From NCBI GenBank assembly GCA_002500765.1, contig DLSX01000084.1:1-33420 (forward strand): a DNA stretch of 33,420 nucleotides, in the 5' to 3' direction. The position numbers were made by a program, and so were the translations under genes. The DNA comes from Neorhizobium sp. UBA7851 (GTDB lineage Bacteria; Pseudomonadota; Alphaproteobacteria; Rhizobiales; Rhizobiaceae). Positions 16,422-24,149 of the stretch are shown here, one piece after another. The notes under the pieces were generated by a model. It was not told the DNA's origin, did not search any database, and saw only the letters and a program-made list of their open reading frames with translations. Numbering within the stretch: the first letter of the stretch is position 1; each line of letters begins with the position of its first letter.

Positions 16422-16770
16422 TTGGTCCTAAGGGCAAGCTACTTTGGGCTTGAACCTCAAGAAGCGGCGATTGATCAGGCCACTGAAAAACATGCGTAAT
16501 ACATTCAGCTCAAGTTTCAATTACGATTAATAGTCGACATCGATTCAATTTTACAGACACCGGGTAGTATTTGTGTAAGCCTTTATATTTACCTTCACTA
16601 CCTCCGGCTGTGACCATTCCCCAACTTTGGACCCTCATTCGGCCATTCCCGTCACATGGCAGAAATTTTTGTCTGGCATCAAATTACGAACACAGACTTA
16701 TTATCACATACCAGCTCAATGAAGCGCCTTAAGGCACCGACTATCGCAAAACCTAAATGGAGCCCCCTCT

Positions 16771-17451
16771 ATGAAGTCAGCGACACGTTCGGCAGATACG
16801 CCGCTATCAGACCTGGACTATGCCGCCATGACCCTTCCGATCGGCGGCCTGGTCAAAAGAACGTTTGACATTACCGCCGCAGGCCTCGCCCTGATCGTTT
16901 TCAGCCCGCTGTTTTTGATGATCATGGCTTTGGTGAAGCTGACGGACAAAGGCCCGGCCTTTTATGGTCATGGCCGCATCGGCCACAGAGGCCGCGTGTT
17001 CAAATGCCTGAAGTTCCGCACCATGGCGGTCAACGGCGATGAACTGCTGCGCAAGCACCTACGGGAAAACCCGGAGGCGGCTGAAGAATGGCGCAAGACC
17101 CGCAAGCTGAAGGACGACCCGCGCGTCACGGCGGTCGGCCGGGTTCTGCGCAAGCTCAGCCTCGATGAACTGCCGCAGCTCCTCAACATCCTTCGGGGTG
17201 AAATGAGCGTTGTCGGCCCGCGTCCGGTCGTTGATGACGAGCTGAAGGTCTACGACAGCTCTGCCGTCTACTACCTGCAGACCCGCCCTGGCCTCACCGG
17301 CCTGTGGCAGATCAGCGGACGCAATGACGTGTCCTACGAGACCCGCATCGCATTCGATACGCATTACGTGCAGAACTGGTCGCTGTTCAAGGATGTCTCG
17401 ATCATCCTGAAGACGATCCCTGCCGTCTGCATGGCTCGCGGCAGCTACTGA
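16771..17451 (+). CDS. exoY: ExoY, undecaprenyl-phosphate galactosephosphotransferase
   Basis: A 226-residue bacterial sugar transferase, the length I recall for S. meliloti ExoY. It starts succinoglycan synthesis by moving galactose-1-phosphate from UDP-galactose to the lipid carrier. Features in order: VKRTFDITAAGLALIVFSP with a membrane helix at about residues 32-55, the KFRTM motif, LRKLSLDELPQLLNILRGEM, SVVGPRPV, TRPGLTGLWQISGR and a C-terminal QNWSLFKDVSIILKTI. It is the short form, lacking the N-terminal multi-helix domain of WbaP-type enzymes. ATG 16771 has GGAG nine bases upstream. It is the first gene of the exoYFQ operon and the likely target of ExoX. Confidence 0.95.
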   Translation: MKSATRSADTPLSDLDYAAMTLPIGGLVKRTFDITAAGLALIVFSPLFLMIMALVKLTDKGPAFYGHGRIGHRGRVFKCLKFRTMAVNGDELLRKHLRENPEAAEEWRKTRKLKDDPRVTAVGRVLRKLSLDELPQLLNILRGEMSVVGPRPVVDDELKVYDSSAVYYLQTRPGLTGLWQISGRNDVSYETRIAFDTHYVQNWSLFKDVSIILKTIPAVCMARGSY

Positions 17452-17532
17452 CAGCCGATCAGCCGCACCGCCATCATCCGCCGGTGCGGACACCATGATG
17501 AATACGAAATACATGAACACCAAGGAGATCTG

Positions 17533-18900
17533 ATGGGTATCCAAACGGTCTTTCCGCGACGCTTCCCGACGCTTGTAATGGCGGCGGGAACAGTTGTTTT
17601 GTCGCTGACCACATCCGCAGGCGCGCAGAGCCCCGCTCAGCCGCAAGCCTCTCAGTCTCAGGCACAGCCGCAGGCCCAATCCCAGGCAAAAACCGGCAAG
17701 CCGACCCAAGCGGCGGCAGCGGTCGCGGCAAAGAGCCCCGAAGGCGCCTATCGCCACGGCGTGATGGACAAGCTGCGCATCCGCGTGGCGGAATGGCAGC
17801 CAGCCGATGGCAGCGTCCGCACCTGGGATGCCGTCAGCGGTGATTACGCGGTCGGCCCGTCCGGCGCGTTGTCCCTGCCTTTCATCGGCGATCTCGATGC
17901 CGCCGGAAAAACCACGGCGGAAGTGGGCAAGGCGATCGGTGAGAAGCTGCAGAGCGAATTCGCCCTGCGCAACCTTCCCTCGGCTTCGGTGGAAATTGCC
18001 GAATTCTGGCCGCTCTTCCTTGCCGGTGATGTCGACAAGCCGGGTGAATACCCATACTCGCCCAACCTCACCGTATTGAAAGCCGTCAGCCTCGCAGGTG
18101 GCCTCAAGCGCTCCGATGCGGGGCAGCGTTTTGCCCGCGACTTCATCCGGGCACGCGGTGACGCGCAGGTCAGTGATTCCGAACGTGGCCGGCTGATCGC
18201 CCGCCGGGCAAGGCTCATGGCGGAAATCGCCGATGCCAAGGAACTGGCCATGCCGCCGGAGCTGAAGGACGTTGAAAACGCCAGGGAGCTGATGGCAAGC
18301 GAAGCCTCGCTGATGAAATCCCGGCGTGATCGCTACGAGCTCCAGCTGAAGGCACTTGCCGATCTGAAGACGCTGCTCGATACCGAAGTCCAGTCGCTTG
18401 CCCAGAAATCAGTGACGCAGAAGCGCCAGCTTCAGCTCGTCAACGACGACCGTGACCGGATGACAAAACTGACGGAGCAGGGCCTCGCAACATCCAGCCG
18501 CCGCCTGTCGGCGGAAGAGCGCTCCGCCGATCTGGAATCCAACATGCTGGATACCGATACCGCGGCGCTGCGCGCCAAGCAGGACATCAACAAGGCGAAC
18601 CAGGACGAGATCAACCTGCGCAACGACTGGGATGCCCAGCGTGCGCAGGAGCTGCAGGATACCGAAGCCCAGCTCGAAAAGCTCGGCTACGAACTCTCGA
18701 CCAGCCGCGAACTGATGCAGGAAGCATTGGCGCAGTCGGCGGAAGCCCTGAAATTCGATCCGTCCAACAAGGACGCGACGATCAAATACGTCGTCGTCCG
18801 GGATACGGGTGACGGCCCGAAGCAGATTACCGTCGACGAAAACGCCATGCTGCGTCCCGGCGATGTGATCAAGGTCTCATCAGAACTTCTGATGCAGTGA
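17533..18900 (+). CDS. exoF: ExoF, outer-membrane/periplasmic polysaccharide export protein
   Basis: 455 residues. An N-terminal signal-like hydrophobic stretch is followed by an unusual Q/A/S-rich low-complexity segment (about residues 30-60). Then come a polysaccharide-export domain (YAVGPSGALSLPFIGDL, about 102-135), a soluble-ligand-binding-type segment (FLAGDVDKPGEYPYSPNLTVL) and a long helical, probably coiled-coil region (about 205-390). A final RPGDVIKVSSE stretch ends it. ExoF belongs to the OPX/Wza-related group and should link ExoP/ExoQ to the outer membrane. ATG 17533 has a strong AAGGAG. It lies 81 bp after exoY and 10 bp before exoQ. Confidence 0.92.
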   Translation: MGIQTVFPRRFPTLVMAAGTVVLSLTTSAGAQSPAQPQASQSQAQPQAQSQAKTGKPTQAAAAVAAKSPEGAYRHGVMDKLRIRVAEWQPADGSVRTWDAVSGDYAVGPSGALSLPFIGDLDAAGKTTAEVGKAIGEKLQSEFALRNLPSASVEIAEFWPLFLAGDVDKPGEYPYSPNLTVLKAVSLAGGLKRSDAGQRFARDFIRARGDAQVSDSERGRLIARRARLMAEIADAKELAMPPELKDVENARELMASEASLMKSRRDRYELQLKALADLKTLLDTEVQSLAQKSVTQKRQLQLVNDDRDRMTKLTEQGLATSSRRLSAEERSADLESNMLDTDTAALRAKQDINKANQDEINLRNDWDAQRAQELQDTEAQLEKLGYELSTSRELMQEALAQSAEALKFDPSNKDATIKYVVVRDTGDGPKQITVDENAMLRPGDVIKVSSELLMQ

Positions 18901-18910
18901 TAGGTGACGG

Positions 18911-20170
18911 ATGAAGATCGCTCGGTCGATGTTGGTCGACCCTGACAGAAACCAGCTTTACGGGATAGCGGCAGTGTCGCTATCCTTCTTCGTCTTCGCC
19001 TATTCCAGCCGTTTCGGCCAGGTGTCGATCCTTGCCTATTACGCGCTCTGGTTCCCGCTGATACTGGTCGATTACAAGCGGGTGCTGGGCAATTATTTCC
19101 GCTATCTGTGGATCCTCGCCTTTCCTCTTCTCTGTTTCCTGTCGGCCTTCTGGTCGCCGGCGCCGGGCGTTTCCTTGCGCACGGCAATCCAGTTTATGAC
19201 CCATCTGATCTGCGCGCTGATCGCCATGCGCACGATCAGCGTCATCACGCTGACGCGCGGTTCGATCGTCGGCACGGTCGTGGTCATGCTCTATTCGATC
19301 GTCTTCGGCTCCTACAGCTATGACGCGATGGATGGCAGCTACAGTTTCGTCGGCTCGTTTTCGTCGAAGAACCAGCTCGGGCTCTATGCCTCGCTCGGCC
19401 TGGTCTTTTCGGTGCTTTACGCCATTGTCTACCGTCGCCGGGATATATGGCTGCTGGCGGCGGCGGCGGCAGCGCTTCTCTGTGCCTACTGCCTGATGGC
19501 CTCGCAATCCGCCACATCCGTCATCACCACGGCTGGGCTGATCGCGGCCTGCATCGCCTATCTGCCCTTCGGGCTTCTGGCACCCGGCAGCCGCAAACTT
19601 CTGTTTGTCGGCATCCTCGTCATCGGACTGGCGGTCGTCGTCGCGGGTCTGCAATTGGGCGCGGTCGACGCGATCCTCGGCCTCTTCGGCAAGGACTCGA
19701 CGCTGACCGGGCGAACCTATCTCTGGCAGCAGGGTATCGAGGCGGCCCATCTCAATCCCGTCCTCGGAATGGGTTACCAGGGCTTCTGGGTCCAGGGCTT
19801 CGCCAAGCCGGAACAGCTCTGGGACGAGTTCTTCATCGCCACGCGTTCGGGCTTCCACTTCCACAACACCTATATCGAGGTGGCGGTGGAAAACGGTCTG
19901 GTCGGCCTGGCGCTGCTCGTTTTCGTTCTGCTCAGAAACGTCTTCGGTCATCTCGGAACCATGCTGAACCGGCGCAACGATCCGGACGCGATCGTGCTTT
20001 TTGCCGTCAGCCTGCTGCTTCTGATGCGATCCTTCGTTGAGATCGACGTGATCTTCCCCTATCAGATCGGCTCGTTCCTGATGTTTTATGCCGCCGGAAA
20101 GCTGACCCTGAGGCAGCGCAATCCCGGCATCAGCCGGCCACGCTTCAGGCCCCAGTCCGTTCCTGCCTGA
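18911..20170 (+). CDS. exoQ: ExoQ, succinoglycan polymerase (Wzy/O-antigen-ligase family)
   Basis: 419 residues, with about ten to twelve membrane helices. The periplasmic loop motifs are those of O-antigen polymerase/ligase proteins: SFSSKNQLGLYASLG, then LTGRTYLWQQGIEAA with LGMGYQGFW, and HFHNTYIEVAVENGLVGL. ExoQ polymerises lipid-linked octasaccharides into high-molecular-weight succinoglycan, together with ExoP. ATG 18911 is 10 bp after exoF, with AGGTGA upstream. The 3' end overlaps the convergent GMC oxidoreductase gene by 26 bp. No exoZ acetyltransferase follows, unlike the S. meliloti order exoY-F-Q-Z. Confidence 0.93.
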   Translation: MKIARSMLVDPDRNQLYGIAAVSLSFFVFAYSSRFGQVSILAYYALWFPLILVDYKRVLGNYFRYLWILAFPLLCFLSAFWSPAPGVSLRTAIQFMTHLICALIAMRTISVITLTRGSIVGTVVVMLYSIVFGSYSYDAMDGSYSFVGSFSSKNQLGLYASLGLVFSVLYAIVYRRRDIWLLAAAAAALLCAYCLMASQSATSVITTAGLIAACIAYLPFGLLAPGSRKLLFVGILVIGLAVVVAGLQLGAVDAILGLFGKDSTLTGRTYLWQQGIEAAHLNPVLGMGYQGFWVQGFAKPEQLWDEFFIATRSGFHFHNTYIEVAVENGLVGLALLVFVLLRNVFGHLGTMLNRRNDPDAIVLFAVSLLLLMRSFVEIDVIFPYQIGSFLMFYAAGKLTLRQRNPGISRPRFRPQSVPA

Positions 20171-21767
20171 GGTTTTGAACGAGATGATCGGCAAGCCTCA
20201 GGGCAAGCGCGACCGCCGGCAGGGTCGGGTTTGCGTGGCCGCCGGTGGGAAACAGGCAGCTGCCTGAGACATAGAGATTGGCGAGACCGTGAACACGGCA
20301 GTTCACATCCGCCGTCCCTTCGGCGGGATCCGCCGCCATCCGCGCCAGCCCTATCTGGTGAAAACCATCGAAAGCCTGATCTGCGACGGATTTCCGGCGA
20401 ACGCTTCCATCCGCGGAATAGTCAAGTCGCCCGAGGTTGTTTCGACGCAGCCAGTCATCCAGCACCGCGTGGGATCGAAGTACCGAATCGATATCCTGCT
20501 CCACGACCCTGTAGTCGACCACAAGTGCCGGATCGGTTCCGTTCTCGGAAGGGCTAAGCGCAGCACTGCTCTGCGGATCGGGCACCTGCTCGGCGTGATA
20601 GCGAAGCAGGTAACGCCCCTTGGGATTGGTGAGCGTGCCGCGGCCGTCGCGCCGGCAGACAAGCGTCTTCAGCACCGCAGGCAGGTCCCGTGGCCAGGTC
20701 CAATCGGCGCCGAGGTTGCGCAAATGCGCCCGCCAGCCGGATGCGGCCCCACGCGAGGCCGGCGCCAGCCCCTTGGACAGACGTCGATAAAGCCCCGTCA
20801 GCCTGAGAAACAGATAACAGGCCGACAGCGCACCCGACCCGTGAACGGGATCCGCTATCGAAATTGCATCGATCCAGAAGACACTGTTGAGCAGCTTCTC
20901 TTGCCGCTGCACACCGGGTGCGATCTGCAGGCGGCGGCGGAACACACCGCCATCACGGTCGCGCTGGAAGAAAAGCGGCATCGCCGATCGGGCCGCATCG
21001 AACTGGATGACGGCGATATAACCGGTCAGGTGTCCCTGGTAGAATTGCCCCGTCACCGGAGACGGAACCTCGCCGCCTTCAGCGCCGGACTTCCGCAGAC
21101 CGAGAAGCAGGCGCGTATTCTCCAGCCCTCCTCCGGCAAGGATGAAGGCTCCCGCCCGGATGCGGACATCTCGTCCCGTGATCGTGGCCCGTAGCGCCTC
21201 GACTTTCCGCCCCGAAACATCAGGCTCGATTGCAGTGACCACAGCACCGGTGAAAAGCGATATCCGTTCGGATGAGCGAACCCTTTCCAGATAGACGGGG
21301 CCGAGATCAGGCCGCTCGCTCCAGCGCTCGAAAGCCGATGTCGTGACACGATGGTCTTCCGGGGCAAGTTCCACAGCCGGCAGATCGGCCGTACTGCATC
21401 TCAGAAATTCAAGCGCTGGACGATAATAGCGGCGGAGTTCGTCATGCGGGATCGGCCAGCCCGAGAATGGCACATGCGGCCTTTCCTCGAAATCGATATC
21501 GTCGAAGGCAACACAGCGACCACCCCAGAGAGCGGAAGTTCCGCCTATTCCCGCCCGCGACGCAGCCTCGACATTCGCATGATGCCGATTGCTGATTTCG
21601 ATACGGCCCTGCCGTGGCGGCATATCGCCGCCCTGTCCCATCTCCAGCAGGGTGACGGAAAGGCCCTGTGCTTCCAGCCTCAGTGCCATCGCCAGCCCGA
21701 CAGGCCCGGCGCCGACGATGCAGACATCGCTGGTCGGAGGATCCTGTGCACCATGGGATGATATCAT
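20145..21767 (-). CDS. GMC-family FAD-dependent oxidoreductase
   Basis: About 540 residues. It starts with an FAD-binding Rossmann motif (DVCIVGAGPVGLAMALRLEAQG, opening near residue 14), then GGTSALWGGRC near 77-87. The C-terminal part has the classic GMC ending: FHQIGLARMA, VHGLANLYVSGSCLFPTGG and HANPTLPAVALALRLADHL; the His and Asn are catalytic-type residues. Such enzymes oxidise alcohols or sugars. Substrate cannot be inferred. ATG 21767 is preceded by an in-frame TTG; neither has a good ribosome-binding site, so the start is uncertain. It overlaps exoQ tail to tail by 26 bp and lies 212 bp downstream of minE on the same strand. A role in EPS or cell-surface sugar modification is possible but unproven. 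Confidence 0.85.
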   Translation of the reverse strand: MISSHGAQDPPTSDVCIVGAGPVGLAMALRLEAQGLSVTLLEMGQGGDMPPRQGRIEISNRHHANVEAASRAGIGGTSALWGGRCVAFDDIDFEERPHVPFSGWPIPHDELRRYYRPALEFLRCSTADLPAVELAPEDHRVTTSAFERWSERPDLGPVYLERVRSSERISLFTGAVVTAIEPDVSGRKVEALRATITGRDVRIRAGAFILAGGGLENTRLLLGLRKSGAEGGEVPSPVTGQFYQGHLTGYIAVIQFDAARSAMPLFFQRDRDGGVFRRRLQIAPGVQRQEKLLNSVFWIDAISIADPVHGSGALSACYLFLRLTGLYRRLSKGLAPASRGAASGWRAHLRNLGADWTWPRDLPAVLKTLVCRRDGRGTLTNPKGRYLLRYHAEQVPDPQSSAALSPSENGTDPALVVDYRVVEQDIDSVLRSHAVLDDWLRRNNLGRLDYSADGSVRRKSVADQAFDGFHQIGLARMAADPAEGTADVNCRVHGLANLYVSGSCLFPTGGHANPTLPAVALALRLADHLVQNLRQERTGA

Positions 21768-21979
21768 CAAGCAACGCTTTGGCGGTTATCTCCTCAAGGA
21801 TGATAGGGCGCCAGGCCGCGACGAAAACCGCCAGGCCCCAATTGATGAGCAGAATAGTGCAGATTTCCGCGCCGTCCTGCGCTGTGCTGCAAGAGCCCCC
21901 GAAACGCAAGACGGCCCGGAGCCGAAGCTGCGAGCCGCCTTTATATCCAGGAGAGAGCCGGCGCCCCCTCTCTTATGCT

Positions 21980-22243
21980 TCAGGCTGCCCTTGCAGCATC
22001 CAGCGGGATCTCGACATCGATCTCAAGGATCGAGACGTTTTCGTTGCGATCGACCTTCACCGTGACCCGGTCGCCGTCGAGTTCGACATGCCTGGCGATG
22101 ACGGCGAGAATTTCCTCACGCAGGATGGCGGTGAGATCCGAACCGGTCGATGCCCGCTCATGAGCCAGCAGAACCTGCAGGCGTTCCCGTGCAGCCGGCG
22201 CCGAGCGCCGTGCCGAACGCGTGAAAAGACGCAGTATGCTCAT
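21980..22243 (-). CDS. minE: MinE, cell division topological specificity factor
   Basis: An 87-residue protein of normal MinE length. The MinD-binding region follows an SILRLFTRS N-terminal amphipathic stretch: ARERLQVLLAHERA near residues 18-31. The C-terminal dimerisation domain has LREEILAVIARHVEL and VDRNENVSILEIDVEIP. MinE releases MinD from the membrane and drives MinCD pole-to-pole movement, keeping Z-rings off the poles. Its start overlaps the minD stop by 4 bp (ATGA), so the two are translationally coupled. Confidence 0.95.
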   Translation of the reverse strand: MSILRLFTRSARRSAPAARERLQVLLAHERASTGSDLTAILREEILAVIARHVELDGDRVTVKVDRNENVSILEIDVEIPLDAARAA

Positions 22244-23055
22244 GCGGCCTTCCTTCCGAACAGTTTTCCGAAGATGCCGCGCTTTTCGCCCGGCACCGTG
22301 ACAGGTACGACTTCGCCGGCCAGACGGCGGGCGGCTTCGAAATAGGCCTGGCTCGGCGCGCTGCGCGTATCGGCAAGCGTAACCGGAGCGCCTACATTGG
22401 AGGCCTTCAGCACATCCATGCTTTCCGGAATGATGCCGAGAAGCGGGATGGAGAGGATTTCCAGAACGTCATCGACCTTCAGCATGTCGCCGCGTTCCGC
22501 ACGGTTGGAATCGTAGCGGGTGAGCAGCAGGTGCTTTTCCATCCGCTCGCCGTTTTCGGCCTTCAGCGTCTTGGAATCGAGCATGCCGATGATGCGGTCC
22601 GAATCGCGTACCGACGAGACTTCCGGATTGGTGACGACGACGGCGACGTCGGCATGGCGCATAGCAAGCGTTGCGCCCTTTTCGATGCCGGCCGGGCTGT
22701 CGCAGATGACCCAGTCGAAATATTTCCGCAATTCGCTGATGACGCGCTCGACGCCTTCTTCCGTCAGCGCGTCCTTGTCGCGCGTCTGGGAGGCCGGCAG
22801 CAGGAACAGCGTGTCGAGCCGCTTGTCGCGGATCAGCGCCTGCGGCAGCTTTGCGTCGCCATTGATGACGTTGACGATGTCATAGACCACGCGGCGCTCT
22901 GCACCCATGACGAGGTCGAGGTTGCGCAGCCCGACATCGAAATCGACGACAGCGACCTTTTCATTGCGCTGTGCCAGCGCTGCACCCAGTGCGGCACTTG
23001 ATGTCGTCTTGCCGACCCCGCCCTTGCCGGACGTCACTACGATGACTTTCCCCAT
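22240..23055 (-). CDS. minD: MinD, septum-site-determining ATPase
   Basis: 271-residue ParA/MinD family ATPase. The deviant Walker A motif is SGKGGVGKTTSSAALG (residues 9-24). The switch region follows with DFDVGLRNLDLVMG, and ICDSPAGIEKGA forms Walker B. The last residues (KRGIFGKLFGRKAA) are the amphipathic membrane-targeting helix. It dimerises on the membrane with ATP, recruits MinC and responds to MinE. It lies 31 bp after minC with a 4-bp overlap into minE, the standard operon order. Confidence 0.97.
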   Translation of the reverse strand: MGKVIVVTSGKGGVGKTTSSAALGAALAQRNEKVAVVDFDVGLRNLDLVMGAERRVVYDIVNVINGDAKLPQALIRDKRLDTLFLLPASQTRDKDALTEEGVERVISELRKYFDWVICDSPAGIEKGATLAMRHADVAVVVTNPEVSSVRDSDRIIGMLDSKTLKAENGERMEKHLLLTRYDSNRAERGDMLKVDDVLEILSIPLLGIIPESMDVLKASNVGAPVTLADTRSAPSQAYFEAARRLAGEVVPVTVPGEKRGIFGKLFGRKAA

Positions 23056-23086
23056 CCTGATCTCCTGTGTCGAACCTTGTCCCGGT

Positions 23087-23842
23087 TCAGAAAAGTATGT
23101 CTGCCATGATCGTGTCGCCCTCGAGCGACAGTTGCACGGCGTGCCCGCGAAGGCTCGAATCCATGTCTTCCGCCATCTTGTAGATGCCGTCGATGGCGAT
23201 CAGCTCGGCCTCGAGACGGCGGCAGAAGATGCGCGCATTGGTATTGCCGATCGATCCTGCCATCGCCCGGCCGCGCAGCGTTCCGTAAATGTGGATCGAA
23301 CCGCCGGCGATGACTTCCGCACCCGAGGCAACCGAGCCCACGATGGTGATGTCGCCTTCCGGAAAGATGATCGACTGGCCCGAACGGACCGGCTCGTCGA
23401 TGACCAGCGACTGCGTGATCGCGCGGATCTGCGGCGCTTCCGGCTGCTTGGCCGGCGTCTCCGCAACGGCTTCGCCTTCGGTCTCAGCCCCGGCATCCGG
23501 TTCGCGCGCCGTTACCTCGACGTCCGAGGCGGGCTTGCCGCCCTTCATCGCCGGTGGCATGCCGGGTCCGAGCTGCGACGGGCGTGCGCCTTCGATGCCC
23601 ATGACCCGGACATTGCGTTCCGCGAGATCGTCGATCAACTGCTTCAGTTCGGCCTTCTTGATCGCAAGTTCCGACACGTCGAGCACGACGGGACGGTCGA
23701 GAAAGAAGCCGGCCGAGCGGGATGCGAGGTCGTCCAGACGGACAAGCCATTGATCCAGCGGAAGATCCGGTGAAAGAACGACCGCCAGGAACGAACGGCC
23801 CTTGATGCGAATTGAGCGAGCGTCTGTTAGCACTTTGGTCAT
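23087..23842 (-). CDS. minC: MinC, septum-site-determining FtsZ inhibitor
   Basis: 251 residues. The N-terminal FtsZ-inhibiting domain (about 1-100) contains GRSFLAVVLSPDLPL and VVLDVSELAIKKAELKQLIDDL. An Ala/Glu/Pro-rich linker spans about 105-145. The C-terminal beta-helix domain contains VRSGQSIIFPEGDITIVGSVASGAE and GGSIHIYGTLRGRAMAG, which binds MinD and forms dimers. ATG 23842 lacks a strong ribosome-binding site. A CtrA-type box lies 43-58 bp upstream. It is the first gene of minCDE. Confidence 0.95.
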   Translation of the reverse strand: MTKVLTDARSIRIKGRSFLAVVLSPDLPLDQWLVRLDDLASRSAGFFLDRPVVLDVSELAIKKAELKQLIDDLAERNVRVMGIEGARPSQLGPGMPPAMKGGKPASDVEVTAREPDAGAETEGEAVAETPAKQPEAPQIRAITQSLVIDEPVRSGQSIIFPEGDITIVGSVASGAEVIAGGSIHIYGTLRGRAMAGSIGNTNARIFCRRLEAELIAIDGIYKMAEDMDSSLRGHAVQLSLEGDTIMADILF

Positions 23843-23884
23843 CTACGTTAATAAATCGTTGCCCGATGTCTACCGCTGACGTGG

Positions 23885-23900
23885 TTAACAAATGGTTAAC
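23885..23900 (-). promoter_or_regulatory. CtrA-type binding site upstream of minC
   Basis: TTAA-N7-TTAAC occurs at 23885-23900 (TTAACAAATGGTTAAC), an exact fit to the alphaproteobacterial CtrA consensus. It lies 43-58 bp before the minC start. CtrA control of min genes has been reported for S. meliloti, so a cell-cycle link is plausible; direct binding here is inferred. Confidence 0.7.
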
Positions 23901-24078
23901 GCGACGCGCCCAAATCTTAAGAAGCGGTAACGAACTCGGGTGAAAGAGGGTCGCGAAAGTGATGTGGCGCACCCTGAACCCGCAGCCTTGATCGAGGCTT
24001 ATGCAGGTTTTCTTTTAAACGCCTGTAACGGAGCGGGCATTGTTCCTGCATCGAAAAAAGTTTCATGGCAGGCAACGG

Positions 24079-24104
24079 AAAAGAGGCGGGCCATGACCCG
24101 CCTC
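24079..24104 (-). terminator. Terminator after the MFS transporter gene
   Basis: A perfect 8-bp stem GAGGCGGG/CCCGCCTC with a 6-nt loop is followed on the minus strand by TTTTCC. It lies about 45 bp past the transporter stop, ahead of the minC promoter. Confidence 0.75.
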
Positions 24105-24149
24105 GGCTTGGCGATCATTCTGAGGCACCGGCAGCCATGCCGGCGAGAA

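Larger units (their letters stand above)
16046..16770. promoter_or_regulatory. exoX-exoY divergent regulatory region
   Basis: 725 bp, distinctly more AT-rich than the flanking genes, with no supportable coding sequence. It must carry the leftward exoX and rightward exoY-exoF-exoQ promoters. Seen in it: a hairpin GAATCTT/AAGATTC at 16173-16190, paired direct repeats between 16224 and 16285, an inverted repeat GGGTGC/GCACCC at 16360-16377, a TTGCAGTGCAGCA motif at 16398-16410, and a 12-bp perfect palindrome at 16410-16421. No clear -35/-10 pair was found. In S. meliloti this region is controlled by MucR and ExoR-ExoS-ChvI, among others. Confidence 0.6.
23843..24149. promoter_or_regulatory. minC upstream region
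   Basis: 307 bp between minC and the end of the transporter gene, both on the minus strand. It contains the CtrA-type box and the transporter's terminator. Nothing else could be identified. Confidence 0.5.

Noticed and set aside
16501..16620. Possible exoY -35/-10 elements in the AT-rich stretch
   Set aside because: Several weak hexamers occur but none with proper 16-18 bp spacing, so no promoter is called.
16656..16868. 70-codon frame overlapping the exoY start
   Set aside because: Out of frame with exoY, no supporting start signal, and it runs into a strongly conserved gene.
18980..20194. 404-codon open frame on the minus strand
   Set aside because: Antisense to exoQ; again the charged mirror image of a membrane protein, with no domain.
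21910..21979. GC-rich dyad after minE as a terminator
   Set aside because: The stem is imperfect (GAGAG with mismatches) and lacks a U tract, so it was left out.
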